Shown: positions 38,401 through 50,966 of the stretch, piece by piece
How the letters are laid out: each line of letters opens with the position of its first letter
Numbering within the stretch: position 1 is the stretch's first letter
Assembly: GCA_963971425.1 (NCBI GenBank)
Contig: OZ020526.1
Location: forward strand, 18,505,173 to 18,569,172
From: Bryoerythrophyllum caledonicum
Lineage: Eukaryota > Streptophyta > Bryopsida > Pottiales > Pottiaceae
DNA: 64,000 bases
Direction: 5' to 3'
The notes under the pieces: model-generated
Told to the model about the DNA's origin: nothing
What the model saw: the letters and a program-made list of their open reading frames with translations, nothing else
Databases searched by the model: none
Program-made: the position numbers and the translations under genes

Positions 38401-41400
38401 CTGCGAAGAAAGTAACCAATTACAGCTGTTAACCGATCATAAACGCTTTCCAGTTCCGATCCACCAACATATACTGCGTACGATTGACAATGACAAAATC
38501 ACAGAATAAATCTTAAAAACTACCAAAGCACAAGGATGCTACATCAGAATATACTTCAGCTCATTTTTCTCCAAAAAATGTGATTTAGATCCATTCTAAG
38601 TTATGCGGTCGCCATTCCTTCGGATTGCACGCTTACCATAAATCACGGAATAATCCAAGATGACCATCCCAGGTCTGAAAGAATACCCCAACTCGCACAG
38701 ACATTAAGCGTCTCACTTTGTATTCCACATCATGCATATAGCCCAATAGTCTCTCCGTTATTTCCTGCAGGAAAAACCATTGTAAAATTCTCAAAGCATA
38801 AAGAAACTAGAATGACCTTGTTTACGATTTACCATTCTGAAGCTGCATGCATCTACTGGTGCTATTGAAACATACATCTCAGAATTAAATCTCAAATCTA
38901 GTTGCGTACAATGAGACAAGTAGATGGCTTGAATAAACCTGAGTAATACCTGAGCCGTACTTGGAGAGACCAGAATGTAGTTGAAGACTGTGTCGACAAA
39001 CTTCGCTCTAGTGGGCCAAAGAAGAAGATTCATTTTTTCGATCGCTGCTATGAAGGAAGCCAAATGAGGCAATACCTGTTAATTTACAATCCAGCCAAAT
39101 CAAATATCATACCATTCACAAGATTAGTTTTTCATTCTGCCAAAGTTGGTGCATAAAACTACCATATATCATACCAAAAAGATGTGAAATCTCTGTACTT
39201 TCACAAATCTCTATTCAAGTTAAGACAAGGATACTGAGTTGAGCGGGGCAATAAACCTCTTCTGGAAGCAGGTGCACTGCTTTAATTGGGGTGAGTTTTG
39301 GATTCCTTCTACGATCAGTCCCATCTGGCATCAGTAAGTTGGTAAGTATAGTATCGATGCCTCTCAAAATATCGTATCGAGTAGACTCGCCATTCTGGCA
39401 ATCTTCACGAAACCTCTCCATGAAGCACACCTGAAGGTCAGAAATATACAATCGAGAAACGTCAAGAAAATGCCTTTCATAACTTCTTGTTCTCAGATAG
39501 AAAAATAAGACAACGAGGTAAAATTCGTAAGACAAAGAATGCCAAAAGGCTCACATGTACTGCCCAAAAACAACTTGAACAGCCAAAAAGTGTCCTAAAA
39601 TTCAAGGAAAGATGTAAACAATTCATTTGACCATCTGAAATCAGCATACCCATATCATGTAATCAAACAATAATAATCAAAATAATTTACTCCTAATATT
39701 CGGGTCATTGTTACCTGCATACCATAATTTATACCTTGCGAACCACAAAGCTGCAATTACAATGCGAGAAGCGAGGATTAGGGACTCACCAGCTTAGGTA
39801 AATTTGCGATGGTTTTCTCATTCATAAGCTGGCATAAAATGAGCAAGACTTTCCAGCAAACCTGTTTCAGAAAGCAGAACATTTCAGACACCTCCGCTAA
39901 TGGTATAATGAGTAACAATAGACATCAAAGAGAAGGTGCCGTCAACTTGTGAAATTCAACCTTAAACAAGTTCCATTTCAAGACTATATATGACAAGGTG
40001 GTTAGCTAAAACCTTGGTATCTCGCTCATTCTCGAGCAGTTTCAAGAGAACATTGCATGTTGTCTCTGGCACAACACGCCCAATTTCAGCGATCATATTC
40101 AAACAGACCTCCTTCCATTGGCCGTAAAGACTGGTATTTCCTCTCTTCGTTGAGCGAATGCCCTCAAGGCTTTGAGAGCCTTGAAGTCCCGTCTCAGAAA
40201 ATTCATCCAAGTCGACATCCATCAGTTTAATTTCTCCTTCCCGATCCTCCAGCATTGTTACAGGACTGCCTGGAATTTCTTCCTGGGCCAAAATGTTCTT
40301 AGCCGCAGCAGCAGTCAGAGCACTAGAGAGAGCTTCAAGGAACCCAGCCATTATGGAAGGACTATTGGTCTGCATGTCTGGTTCAGAAGCGAGTCCTCCA
40401 TAAGATACCAAGGGTGCCCAACCCGGTGATGATAAAAAACTTGATAAGGCTGATAGTGTCGCTGGCGTAAACTCATGGAGAAAAGAACTCAAAGAAGTAG
40501 AGAAAGCAGAGTTTCTCAACGGATCAATTGATTCGATCCGATTTCTGAAACTCTCAAGGAGAGATAGACAAAGCGAAAGTATGTTAGATAAGCCTATCAT
40601 TACTCTTCCCTTGGAGCACCAATCTGGCAGCCGTTGTCCCCTGCATCAATCAGCCAAAGAGCAGTTGGTTATGGATAAGAGTTTCTCTTCAACTGTAGAG
40701 AGTGATACGGAAGACACGAACTTGCAAAACTGAAGTTCTATAATATAGGAGAGTTGCAACCACATCCCCTTCTGCATTTGAAACAAGCTTTGGCTTCACT
40801 AAGCCCCACAGTCGCAATGAGTATATTAAAGAAAGCTAATCTAACGACAATGAATCAAATCTAGCAGAAGAATGAAACACCGTGTTCTTTTTGAAAAGAA
40901 GTGCCTATTCCTTAGTTAAGGGAAACGGAACCAATCGCACCTTCTCAGCATTGAATATTCTACTCCAAAGATGCAGTTTGCAAGCAATCCGCTTAGAAAG
41001 AAGAGGTACGGTAACAAAGCCGTCAACTCAGCTTTCTTACGGACAACGGTAACTTTCTGCAAAAGCAGGTCCGATAGACTTTGAAGAAGAAAATCACTGC
41101 TAGAGCGTGGCAAGGGACTGCTCCGTATGTATGTAACAGACGCACCCTGTTCAATCCCAAGCATATTCAGATGTCAGTCCGCAATATTAAACAGATCCAG
41201 TGCTCTCACAGCATCAACTGCAATGAGATAGGTCCAAAGTGAGTTCAACAACACCGTATGATTTGGTAGAACTCCAGTGTTTGAGGATGTACATGAAGAG
41301 CGGTCCATCGACTCCAAATCCACCTCTGTTTCTTTGCACTGCTGAAAAAAGAAATTTATAAATTGAAATTAAAAAACTTAAAAACTCATGGTGTGTCCAT

Positions 41401-44400
41401 GGTTGTGAAGAGAAGAATTTTTGTCCTAAAAAAATCTCAATCACAACTCCGGAGAGACGCATACAAAGAGTACTATGATAGCTTTCAGTCAAAATCCAGC
41501 TCATCAACTCAATGAGGTCAGGAAGTCTATCTACCTCTGCCCAATGCGGCAGTTCGTTCGTGAGATCCAGTGATGCATAATTTAAGTTTTGTGGTGGTGA
41601 CTGATTTTTGGGATGCAGGGGAACGAATCCCACACTGAGCGCTAATACCGCTCCACTAAGAAGAACCAAAGGCGTTGCTTCCAACGCTGTCCCCTTAGAC
41701 TTCTCGGCCTGAAATAAAAGATTTGTCAGTAAGACTACAGTAATTCCAGTATTCCAGTAAGGTCCATTAATTCCAGTATTGAGAAACTACATGAACTAAA
41801 ATAAGGTCTTTCTATGCACTACTGGCATCCAAGATCAAGTACACGAGTTGTTAAGACTTTAAAAATTCGTCAAGTAAACGGGTTGACGAGAATGAGAAAT
41901 TCTTTCAACTGAAAAGGAGACCAGTTGGAGAGGAACAGCACGTAGGATATCACAAGATCTGACCTGGAGATCCAGAGATGTCAATGACCACTTAAGAAGC
42001 TTGTTGCGAAGGTCCAAGTCGGCTTTTGTTACGGCCTGCTCTATGCAGATGGGCACTTCGTTAGAACGCTGATAATTGGCTTTCACTAAGAAGTCAAGGT
42101 GCTTATTATCCTGACCAAACTTGACCAAAACCCAGAACTGATGACTACATCATTCATAATCAGCCCATGAGGTACCAGTGAAGAACGCACTTGACTATTA
42201 ATTTCAAGGCTGAATAAACGACATATTGCAGGCTCATGTAAATTTACCTGACTTCCAGGACATGCAAAGAACGCTGCGATGAAATAGAGAAGATTCCTGA
42301 TGGTGAAAAGCACCTTCAAACCAATTAATATAAAGTAACCAATATAAAGTAACCAAATAAAGAATGTGTAGACATCAGCCGGATACAATGTCATGAAGAT
42401 TCTCAGTTTCTAAGCACTATGAACCATGCCACAAGCCTGAGTAATTGTTCCCGAAACTTTTCACAGAAGGACCAACTGACCATATATAAGTAGCATGCAA
42501 TTTGTGACCTGATCATGCTGATATACTTACCCGGAAGGCACCTCAGAGAACATTTGCAGCTCCCAGAAATCAGGAGGTATGTAATATACTGATACCAATC
42601 TCTGCGACCAAGCACAAGTCACAACAAATATTGATCAAACTCCAGGTCAACTTCAGAAAACTAAACGCACTTTGGGTTACTGTCACGATGAATCGTGACC
42701 TCAGCCAGAATTCCATATCACTGACTGAAAGATCCTCCATGATATGTTAGAATGCTGATTTCGACCACAAATATCAAAAAATACGGAAAAGTATCCAATT
42801 TCACGACACAAAAACGGGTGAACTTTGTTTACCATGGTAGCCATCAGTCCAAGCAAACGAAATGCCTCATCCACCTGTCATAAACCATGAGGGGTCAAAT
42901 TGTATGATATAAATTAGTCAAGTTTTCAACCCCGAAAATTTCTAGAGATGTATACATTCTAGATCAGCCCGAAAGCGAGAGCAATGTATCTTAGTATATG
43001 TATGTACACATACATGAGATGGCAAGAAAACATCAAATATACAACAAACAAGCTCATTTGAACAGGCCGGTTGAAGGATCACCATGACTGGAACATTTGT
43101 AATCAGAGGTATCCAATGCAGCATGGACTCCCAGATACATTTCCAAACAACTGACTTCTGCCCAAAAAAAAGCAAAAGTCAAAGATTAGGTGCACTCGCA
43201 GATAGAATTTTGCGAAGAAGCGTGACAACCTTATGAAGTAATTGAATAATACATCAATAGTATACCTTGCTCAATGTTTCAAATGAAGAGTTGGCTGTAC
43301 CTCGCCAAAGATTGCTCAACTCTTGGAGGCACCTACGAACAATCGAAAAACAAGTGTCATGCATGTTCTGAGAGCAGCACAAAGCACAAGAACCTCAATA
43401 AGACAAACACCATAATATGATGTCATGTTTGGATCCAACATGTTATGTCATAACACATTTGCATACCGGAGAGTCCAAACAGGAGCTCCAAAGCTACGGG
43501 TGTTGACACCTTCGCTCATCACCCTATACCAACACAGACGAAAATCAATCACTCAATTGAAACCAGAAATAATCAAAGACATCAAAAAATAAAATGCATA
43601 CATATATACACTGTAACATTTGTGTATGTAAAACATGGGTGAACCATCAACATTTTGCACTCCTAAATCATCTTGCTCCCATTTTCAAGTGCACAACCTC
43701 CAAGAGCAGCCAATGCAAAGCAATCAGCAATAGTTGTGAGGCGAATGGTACCGTTCTAAATTAGAAGCTAAACCGTCGAGCCATGCTTCAAGGATTTTCG
43801 GAGGTAATCGAGGCCCGAAATTGTGGATTAGAATGCAGAAAGCCCCATCCCTGCAAATCACAGTCAACCACTGTTGCTTGTTAAATAAAGTTCACACATG
43901 ATTTCATGAAGAAACACAATTATACAGAACTCAAAGTGTGACACACCACAAGATCTTGCCAGCAGTTATCTTCTCCCCCACAAGAGCGTACACAGACCCC
44001 TTTCTCCTGCGCTTACTAATCTTCCCGTGCACCCTCCCAATATCCTTCTCTCTTTTGCCCACCTGCATGACAGCAAATGATACAACATCTGTGGATAATG
44101 TATGCTCAAACTCCCATCCAGACAATACACGACAAAGGATGGCCTTCGATTACCTCAAAGAATGTTGCGGCTGCCAATTCGAGAAAGCATTTCTCACTGC
44201 GGCTCACAGAACCGACTTTGTCCTCGCGCATGATATCGTATCTGGAGACATTCAGAATTCAGCATCGGCATGAATAGGATACAGCAATCATCCGGAAATC
44301 AGCAGCAATAAATACCTTTGGTATCCAGTAAGAGCAATCCCAGTTTGATCCAGCTCCTTCTCCACCAGTCCCACGAGCTCTTCTACCACGCCACTGTCGT

Positions 44401-44992
44401 CCAGTGCTAGAATGTATTGAAGCTTCAGCTGCATCCGGGCGTACATCACAAGCTCGTCCTGCCAAAGACATCACCACAAATGTTAGAAGGTGGAAATTCT
44501 CACACCTCATGAGTCAAGGAAAACTCTACCTTCAAGTCCCGATCTCGTGTAGTCAACCATGTCCGCACCATGAACGCCCGAAAACTAGAATGAAGCTTCA
44601 CCACGTCCTCTCCGAGATTCAATCCGTCTACTACCAAAAACGCATTCAACGACGAAACAAGCTTCTTGGTGATTCGGTCTTCATCTCTGCAGATCACACA
44701 GCAATCGTCAGAACCAATGCAGGAATCCTAGATAGGAGAAAGCAAAACGAGCAGCACCTGTTGAATGCAAAGATTTGACAGAAGCCCTCGACGATGTCCT
44801 CCTTGACATGCGCAGCTAAATCTCCAGGCGGATTTTGCAACAGAATCAGCAACGTGAGAGCATTCCGGAACGCTTCCTCTTTCGCTACCGGAGCTTCGAA
44901 CTTGCGGTTGTGCACAATCTCCTTCGCCTTCGCCAAATAGTGGCTCACGAGATCTAAAAGACAAGAGGGTGACGGTATCAATGCAGCATCAA

Positions 44993-45085
<93 letters not shown>

Positions 45086-45718
45086 AGTCTCTCACCATTG
45101 TAAATCTTCTTGCCCATGCGGAGGCGATACTCCACATCGGGGAGGAGCTCGCGGAGGATGTGGCTGTAGTCGGAGGAGAACGCCTGAACCTCCTGCAGCA
45201 TATCGAGGAGATGCTGAAACAAGCGCTTGATTTTGCGCAGGAGGAAATGAGACTTGGTGTCCTCCGCTTTGTGCACAAAGCTGCGGAGCGTCTTGGCAAG
45301 AATCGGTCGCGGCCCTCGCTTCTTGCTGGCCGCCACCTCCATCACGATGCACTCGCACAACGCGTTCATCACCCCCGGCCATGTCGCCGCTGTGGAAAAT
45401 CAAACACCATCAGACTTCCGCCATCAACCTTCACCATTGAAGAAAGAGATGATCGCACTCACACGCAATGCGGTCGTTGGCTCGCAAGAGCGCCGTCTGC
45501 TGGTCCAGCAACGGGCAGATACTCAACCCTGCCGCGCCCTCCAAGTAGCTCCCCAACGCCTTCACCCCCTCCTGCACATGCAAACACCTCCACAATTCAA
45601 GCTCAACATGCAATCGGGAACTCCACCCCGAGCATGGCGAAGTGCAGACCTCCCGGACTTTCGCTCGGTCCGACGCGAGCTTGCAGTTGAGCTCCTCCAC
45701 ATCCTTCACGCCGATCAT
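23722..45718 (-). CDS. ATM: Serine/threonine-protein kinase ATM
   Basis: A giant PIKK-family kinase that signals DNA double-strand breaks in the nucleus. Dozens of exons lie on the minus strand, separated by introns of about 70-300 bp. Start: ATG at 45716-45718 ([20 protein letters not shown]). Exon 1 is 45650-45718, exon 2 45463-45571, exon 3 45096-45389 and exon 4 begins at 44953. All join in phase and read as the N-terminal TAN-type helix ([10 protein letters not shown] then [12 protein letters not shown]). The last exons are 24794-24925, 24398-24532, 24144-24209, 23897-24046 and 23722-23799, each a whole number of codons. Their products match plant ATM: kinase motifs GLGDRHSMN and [11 protein letters not shown], the PIKK regulatory segment, and a FATC end, MFPGWGAWL then stop. 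The FAT region lies near 27,500-31,220 and the helical solenoid fills the rest. I did not resolve every exon. Head-to-head with the uridylyltransferase gene. No inactivating change was seen in the exons read. Confidence 0.95.
27500..31220 (-). other. ATM FAT-domain exons
   Basis: Recognisable pieces include [20 protein letters not shown] at the upstream end (30,801-31,216), [19 protein letters not shown] and [20 protein letters not shown] (28,638-28,790), [20 protein letters not shown] (about 28,130-28,262), [18 protein letters not shown] (about 27,834-27,896) and [15 protein letters not shown] (about 27,580-27,660). These match plant ATM FAT helices, which clamp the kinase domain. Confidence 0.85.
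44995..45084. repeat. (AG)45 microsatellite in ATM intron 3
   Basis: Ninety uninterrupted bases of AG. On the transcript strand this is (CT)45 beginning about 11 nt after the donor (exon ends at 45096) and filling most of the 142-bp intron 44954-45095. Likely length-polymorphic. Confidence 0.98.
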
Positions 45719-46237
45719 CTCCACCAATCGCCCTCACATTATTGCAGCCAAACCCTAACGGATCCGCGACATCAACACTTGTGGATGAACTTTCTCCCTT
45801 CGTGTCTACGAGCAACGGCCCGACTTAGTCGTCAGAAATGCTGTGGCCGGGGAAATAGTGTTCGCAAGCCCATGACCGTGACGCTCGCAACGACAACGAC
45901 GACGAGGACGACGACGAGGAGTATGTTACCCTAGCCCTAAAGCAACCCCGCATCACCTTCATTCACGAATTTGCGCGGAGGATCTCTTCAGTTCCGGAGG
46001 CCATCTGTCGAGAGCGCTCTCGCTCCGGCCATGGCCGTGAATGCTTGCCAATGTGTGGAAAGCAAGTTGTGATGGATTGATCGCAGGTTCTCGTTGTGGG
46101 TTAGAGGTCGGGTGTGTTTAGGAGCATGGATGTTTCGTTTGGGTAACCTAGGGTTTGGTGATGGAGGCAGGGTTTGAAGTAGTGTTGGATTTGTGAGCTC
46201 GTGTTCGTCGGGGGGGATTGGAGAGCGGTATCATGGT
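45719..46237. promoter_or_regulatory. Shared head-to-head promoter interval, ATM and uridylyltransferase
   Basis: Only 519 bp separate the two start codons, which point away from each other. The interval must hold both 5' leaders and both core promoters. No canonical TATA box stands out. A short CGA/CGACGA-rich stretch lies near 45,890-45,920. Confidence 0.6.
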
Positions 46238-49200
46238 ATGGAGCCGAACGGAGAGTTTCTGTTGCAGCTGCTGCAAGGCGGAGGAGGGGGAGGGAGGAGG
46301 GAGGCAGCGGTTGCGGAAGGGCCGCCAGAGGAGACGGGTTGGCAGCACCGCGACCCGGCAGTGGCCGCATTAGGCCCGAGCCACTCGTTCCATGGAGGCG
46401 AGGCGAATCAGCAGCTCTTCATGGCGCCGCACGGCGGGGTGTGGACTCCACAGCACCAGCACCAGCACCAGCACCAGCACCAGCACCAGCACCAGCAGCA
46501 CCAGCAACACCACCACTTCTTCCCCCCGGCATCGCATCCCTTGCGGCAGCAGTTTCCGCCGTACCCGCCTCCGCCGACGGCGTGGAGGGCCGAGAATCCT
46601 CCGATGCTGGAGTTCTCGCCAAGGCGGGCCGAGGCGCCGTGGCTGCCTCGCGATCGCGCAACGTGGAAATCCCCGCCTCTGCCTCCTCCGCCCGTGGCTC
46701 CGCAGCAGCAGCAGCAGCAGTTCCTCGGCAACGGAGCCGAGCTTCTGCAGCTTCTTCTCGGCGGGAAGGCCCCAACGCCGAATCCAGCAGGGTTCCCTGA
46801 GGAGCTTGCCGGGGGGATTCAGGTCGACGGCGCTTTGCCGAAGGCGCAGGTGCACGGGCCCATTGGCCCTCCGAAGCGGCCTGAGCAGCAAGCAGGAGGG
46901 GAGGATCTGCTGGGCAGGTTCTGGGCGACGGCGAGCTCGTCGTTGGCCAACAACGGGTCCCCGGAGCGTCATCTCGAAGGCCAGGTGCGGAAATTGTCTC
47001 TCGCGAGCGCACCTTCGCGAGGAGCGTATGGATTGTCTCCGGACCAGGCCAAGTCCAACAAGGTCTCCAAGCCGCCTGGATTCTTCGGCGAGCGCGACCA
47101 CACTCCCGGCGACAATCCTGCCTTCGCGCCGTCGCCTTTGAATCGTTTCTCGGATTCGAAAGGACCTCCTTTCGCTTGGGCTGCTGATCACAGCGCATCG
47201 GATGAGAGAGGTGATGGTGCTGCTGATGTTCAGATAGTCGACTGATGTTGAGATGATGTTGAGATTTCGTGATGCTCATGTTGGTTGAACTCGAATGCAG
47301 GTGTTCCGAGCCGCTTCGGCAGAACGAGAGAGGATCATGGTTATGGAAGGACGATTCGGGATGATCCTCCGACGAGCTTCGGCGATGACACTAGCAGCAG
47401 CAGCAGCGGAAGAGGAGCTGGCGGCAGAGGAAGTGGTCGGCGTGGTGGCGGTGGTGCGGGGCGAGGAGGCGAAGCGGGGCGCGCAGGAGGGAGACTGAGC
47501 ACTGGGCAGTGGGTAGCGGTGAACGAGAAAGCGAGGGAGAGAGAGGAGCAAGGGCTTGACGAGATGGGAGGTGATGCAACAACCAAGATTGCGAAGGACG
47601 AATTCCCGAACGGGAGCGCCGGAAAGTCGAAAGAAGAAATGAAGCGGCGCCGGGGCCAGACTCAGGAATGGCGGATGAAGCAGGCCTCTCCGCCTCACTC
47701 CAAGACCGCCTCGGAGCCACCACCACGAGACGCATCCTCAGAAGGCATTCTTCCCCTCGCTTCCCAGGTGAGGAGTCAAGTTACCCTTTCCTGCATCCTT
47801 TCCTTCAGGTACTAAGATTTTGTGAGTATTCCAGTTGTAATAAACGTCTTGATTGGTGTGTACAACAGGTAGACCGCCCCGGGCTGCCGTCGAACATGGT
47901 GCGCCACTCCATGCCAGGGTCCGCGACGGATGAGTCAAAGCAGCAGTTACAGCACCAAATGGACGAGGGAGTGCGTCCTGGTGGCAGGGAAAGAGCCGGA
48001 AGCCATGTGTTGGAGAACGGGCGTTTGATATGGGAGGATGGTGTCGGAGGAGAAGAGGACGAGGATCTGGTACGGGAGTTGAATTTTTCTGGTTACGCAA
48101 AGCTTGTCGATGACGCGGAGCATATCTCCACAACGCCGCCTAACGTGCACATCAACGCGAGGCATGCAACTCGTCTTACTCCTGAGGTATGTTGCGACCT
48201 CGGCGAATGATGCACTAGCTTGAATTTGGGGAATCTGATGGGTAGGGACTGAATCGTCTGAGTTTTTTTAACTTCTCAGGAAATGGAACTTGAAGGAAGG
48301 CACGAGAATTTGCGAGACTCGCGAGAAGTTCGTCGTCTTCAGCAGCGAACGAATATCCCAACAAGTGTGCCAATCAAAGGAGACCTGCAACGGCTGGATC
48401 TCGACACATTTAACCCTCGGCTTCTCTCAATATACAAGGTCATGCCCTGACGCGAGTTTTGTATGTTTGTTTGTGGTGTCTTGCCTAGATTTGTACGTTA
48501 CACCACCGACTTCGACCTGAATTTGTCCTTCTGGTTTTGCAGAGCTTGATACCTTCTGAAGAAGAAGTACAAAAGCGAAGAAAGTTTCTCACTCATCTGG
48601 ATAGGCTTGTGACTCGCGATTGGGGAGGTGCCAAGCTGTTTCTTTTTGGCTCATGTGCGAACGACTTTGGCGTGTGCAACAGTGATATTGATGTCTGTCT
48701 GTCAGTTGATGATGAGCAATCCAGCAAGGCAGAGCTTGTCATGAAGATGGCTGCCATCTTGCGCACTGACGACATGCAAAACGTTCAGGTGCACTTATTC
48801 CTTCCTCTCGCAATGAACACTTTTGGTTGTAATTATTCATGAGATTTCTAGAAGTGTAATTTCTAAATTCCTGCAATTTGTGTTTTGGATGGTTGCTTAG
48901 CAGTTGCTTACTGTTGTCGGCAAATTATGAACGAGCAGCTTGTGTTATAACTGGTAGCCTATGAAGGCTTGGCAGAAGGAATTCAGGGTTCTCTGAGTAT
49001 GTGTACACTTCGACATATACATCATGTAGAGCACCTGGGCGTTCATCATTTCGTTTGGCATCTGTGTCCAGTTATTGTGCTCAGGAAATCACTAATCTGG
49101 CATATTGTTCTCCATTTGCTTGTCGCGGTGCAGGCACTGACCCACGCCCGAGTGCCAATTGTGAAATTCTCGGATCCCGACACTGGAATCAATTGCGACA

Positions 49201-50449
49201 TATGTGTGAACAACATGTTGGCTGTGGTGAACTCAAAGTTGCTCCATGACTATTCTCAAGTTGATCCTCGCCTGCGGCAGCTAGCTTTCCTGGTAAAGCA
49301 CTGGGCAAAGCAACGACAAGTCAACGAAACATACCGCGGCACTCTCTCGAGCTATGCGTAAGTTCTTCCAGACTTATGGTTGCTGCATACTACTGCACGT
49401 GTAGGAATTTACTGCAGATTAATCTAGAGGATCGACAGCAGCAACCATAGTTGAGATCTCTTAATAGTTTGTGAAGCACATGGTGTGCAAGTACCTGTCT
49501 GTGTAGTACTAGAGGAACTTGTTTTTCCACATTTTGAGGTGATGTTCATTTTACAGGTACGTTTTGATGTGCATCCATTTTCTTCAGCAACGGAAACCGG
49601 CCATACTTCCTTGTCTTCAGGTGTGGCAACCTGAGATATCCAACCTTGGTTTCTTTTCGTTTTTTCTCTTTTGTCTCTATCCAGACTTTTTCTAGAGTAT
49701 GGTTGCACCATCGAATAAAAACATGTTTTCTTTGCATATTGCTCCGCTATCTGGTATCTTTATTTTGAGGTTTAGTATACGATGCTCTCCTAATAGATCA
49801 GCCGGTACGTATGATGTAAGTGATACAACACCAGATTATCCAACCTTGATGATGCCGAAGTGATCCTAAGATCCGTAAATATTGATTTAAACGTGTTGTA
49901 TTGTTCAGAAAATGCAACCAACTTACGAGGTCACGGTGGGCAAGATCAAGTGTGCCTACTTTGATAGAGTCAACACGCTGAAAAACTTTGGCACAGGCAA
50001 CAAGGAATCAGTGGCGGAGCTCATGACATACTTCTTCGAGTACTGGGCATCTTGCCATGACTATAATCGTGCAGTCATCTCCATTCGCACTGGAGGCTAT
50101 TTAAGGTATGGTGCTCTTGGCAGCAGCTTTGATCATTTATTCCGGTAAGGTGATGACTTAGTAACCTAGGGTTTTTCTTGGTTGTAGATTTCGTGCATGT
50201 TTGGCACTAAGTTCTGTGGTTTGGTATTGCAGCAAGGATGAGAAAGATTGGACGCGGCGTATTGGCAATGAGCGCCACCTGATATGCATTGAGGACCCGT
50301 TCGAGATTACTCACGATCTGGGACGAGTGGTGGACCGCCACAGTATTCGCGTGTTGCGGGACGAGTTCAAGCGTGCTTCTCGAATACTGCGTCACGACCC
50401 CAACCCCGCGGCCGCTCTGTTTGAGCCCTTCATACGCGAGAAAGTCTAG
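46238..50449 (+). CDS. URT1: Terminal RNA uridylyltransferase, URT1-like
   Basis: Nine exons, all in phase: 46238-47210, 47301-47767, 47869-48186, 48280-48438, 48543-48788, 49134-49357, 49557-49620, 49909-50105 and 50233-50449, coding for 954 residues. Adds uridines to mRNA 3' ends, mainly short poly(A) tails, in the cytoplasm. The C-terminal third is a Cid1-type nucleotidyltransferase: [20 protein letters not shown] holds the GS pair (about 675-676) and two catalytic aspartates (about 687 and 689), and INCDICVNN the third (about 743). It is followed by the PAP-associated region ([13 protein letters not shown] and [15 protein letters not shown]). The first ~640 residues are disordered: a (QH)n tract, Pro/Gln runs, a Gly/Arg patch, and KPPGFF at about 278-283, which resembles the PPGF short motif reported in plant URT1. 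This long N-terminus and the '[12 protein letters not shown]' core favour URT1 over HESO1. Start chosen as the first in-frame ATG ([13 protein letters not shown]). Confidence 0.9.
46451..46495 (+). repeat. Coding hexanucleotide (CAGCAC) repeat
   Basis: Seven perfect CAGCAC units (46451-46492), then CAG-rich imperfect copies. They encode alternating Gln-His in the uridylyltransferase N-terminus. Prone to length change in steps of two residues. Confidence 0.95.
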
Positions 50450-50966
50450 AAACATCCATCTCCATCTACTTTTCATTGATATTCTGGCAGTCCTCTGGTG
50501 TAGAGAGCATGTTGTTCGCTCACCTGCGCGAGAATTGGAATGTACTGACAGTGCACACTGCCGTCAACAGCATGCGTCGCATTGCTGATCAGGTTCCTCT
50601 CATTATGACCTGTGTGACTCTCCTTTGTAAATATTGATGCAGTTCCATGGGAAATCAGATGGTTTGGTTTGCAGGCCGTTCTCATGAAACACTAGAACGC
50701 AGAAATATTTATATTGTAGGGTGTCCTTTTCATTCTAGATTTTGTGGGGCCAACCTTACGGCTCTTTTTGTTTTCCTACTTGTTGGAAAATGGGTACTTG
50801 TTCTTCTACCGACAGCGAAGCGGCTGTTTCACTTGGTGATATTCTGAGATTGAGATCATACAGATGGACAATGCAATGACATGAAATTCTAGAGTGCAGA
50901 GGATCCAAAGTCCGCATATAGTACACTTCGACAAGCACTTCTTATGGAGAATTTCCTACTGCTAGC
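50450..50966. other. Convergent 3' ends of the uridylyltransferase and DEG5
   Basis: 517 bp separate the two stop codons. Both 3' untranslated regions must fit here and may overlap as antisense. No independent gene is supported. Confidence 0.6.

Noticed and set aside
44728-45299. Ser/Leu-rich frames across the AG microsatellite
   Set aside because: Read-through of the intronic dinucleotide repeat; the true exons stop at 45096 and restart at 44953 in phase.
46370-47279. Long minus-strand and second plus-strand frames over the first uridylyltransferase exon
   Set aside because: Shadows caused by GC-rich, low-complexity coding sequence; only the plus frame from 46238 splices in phase into the catalytic domain.
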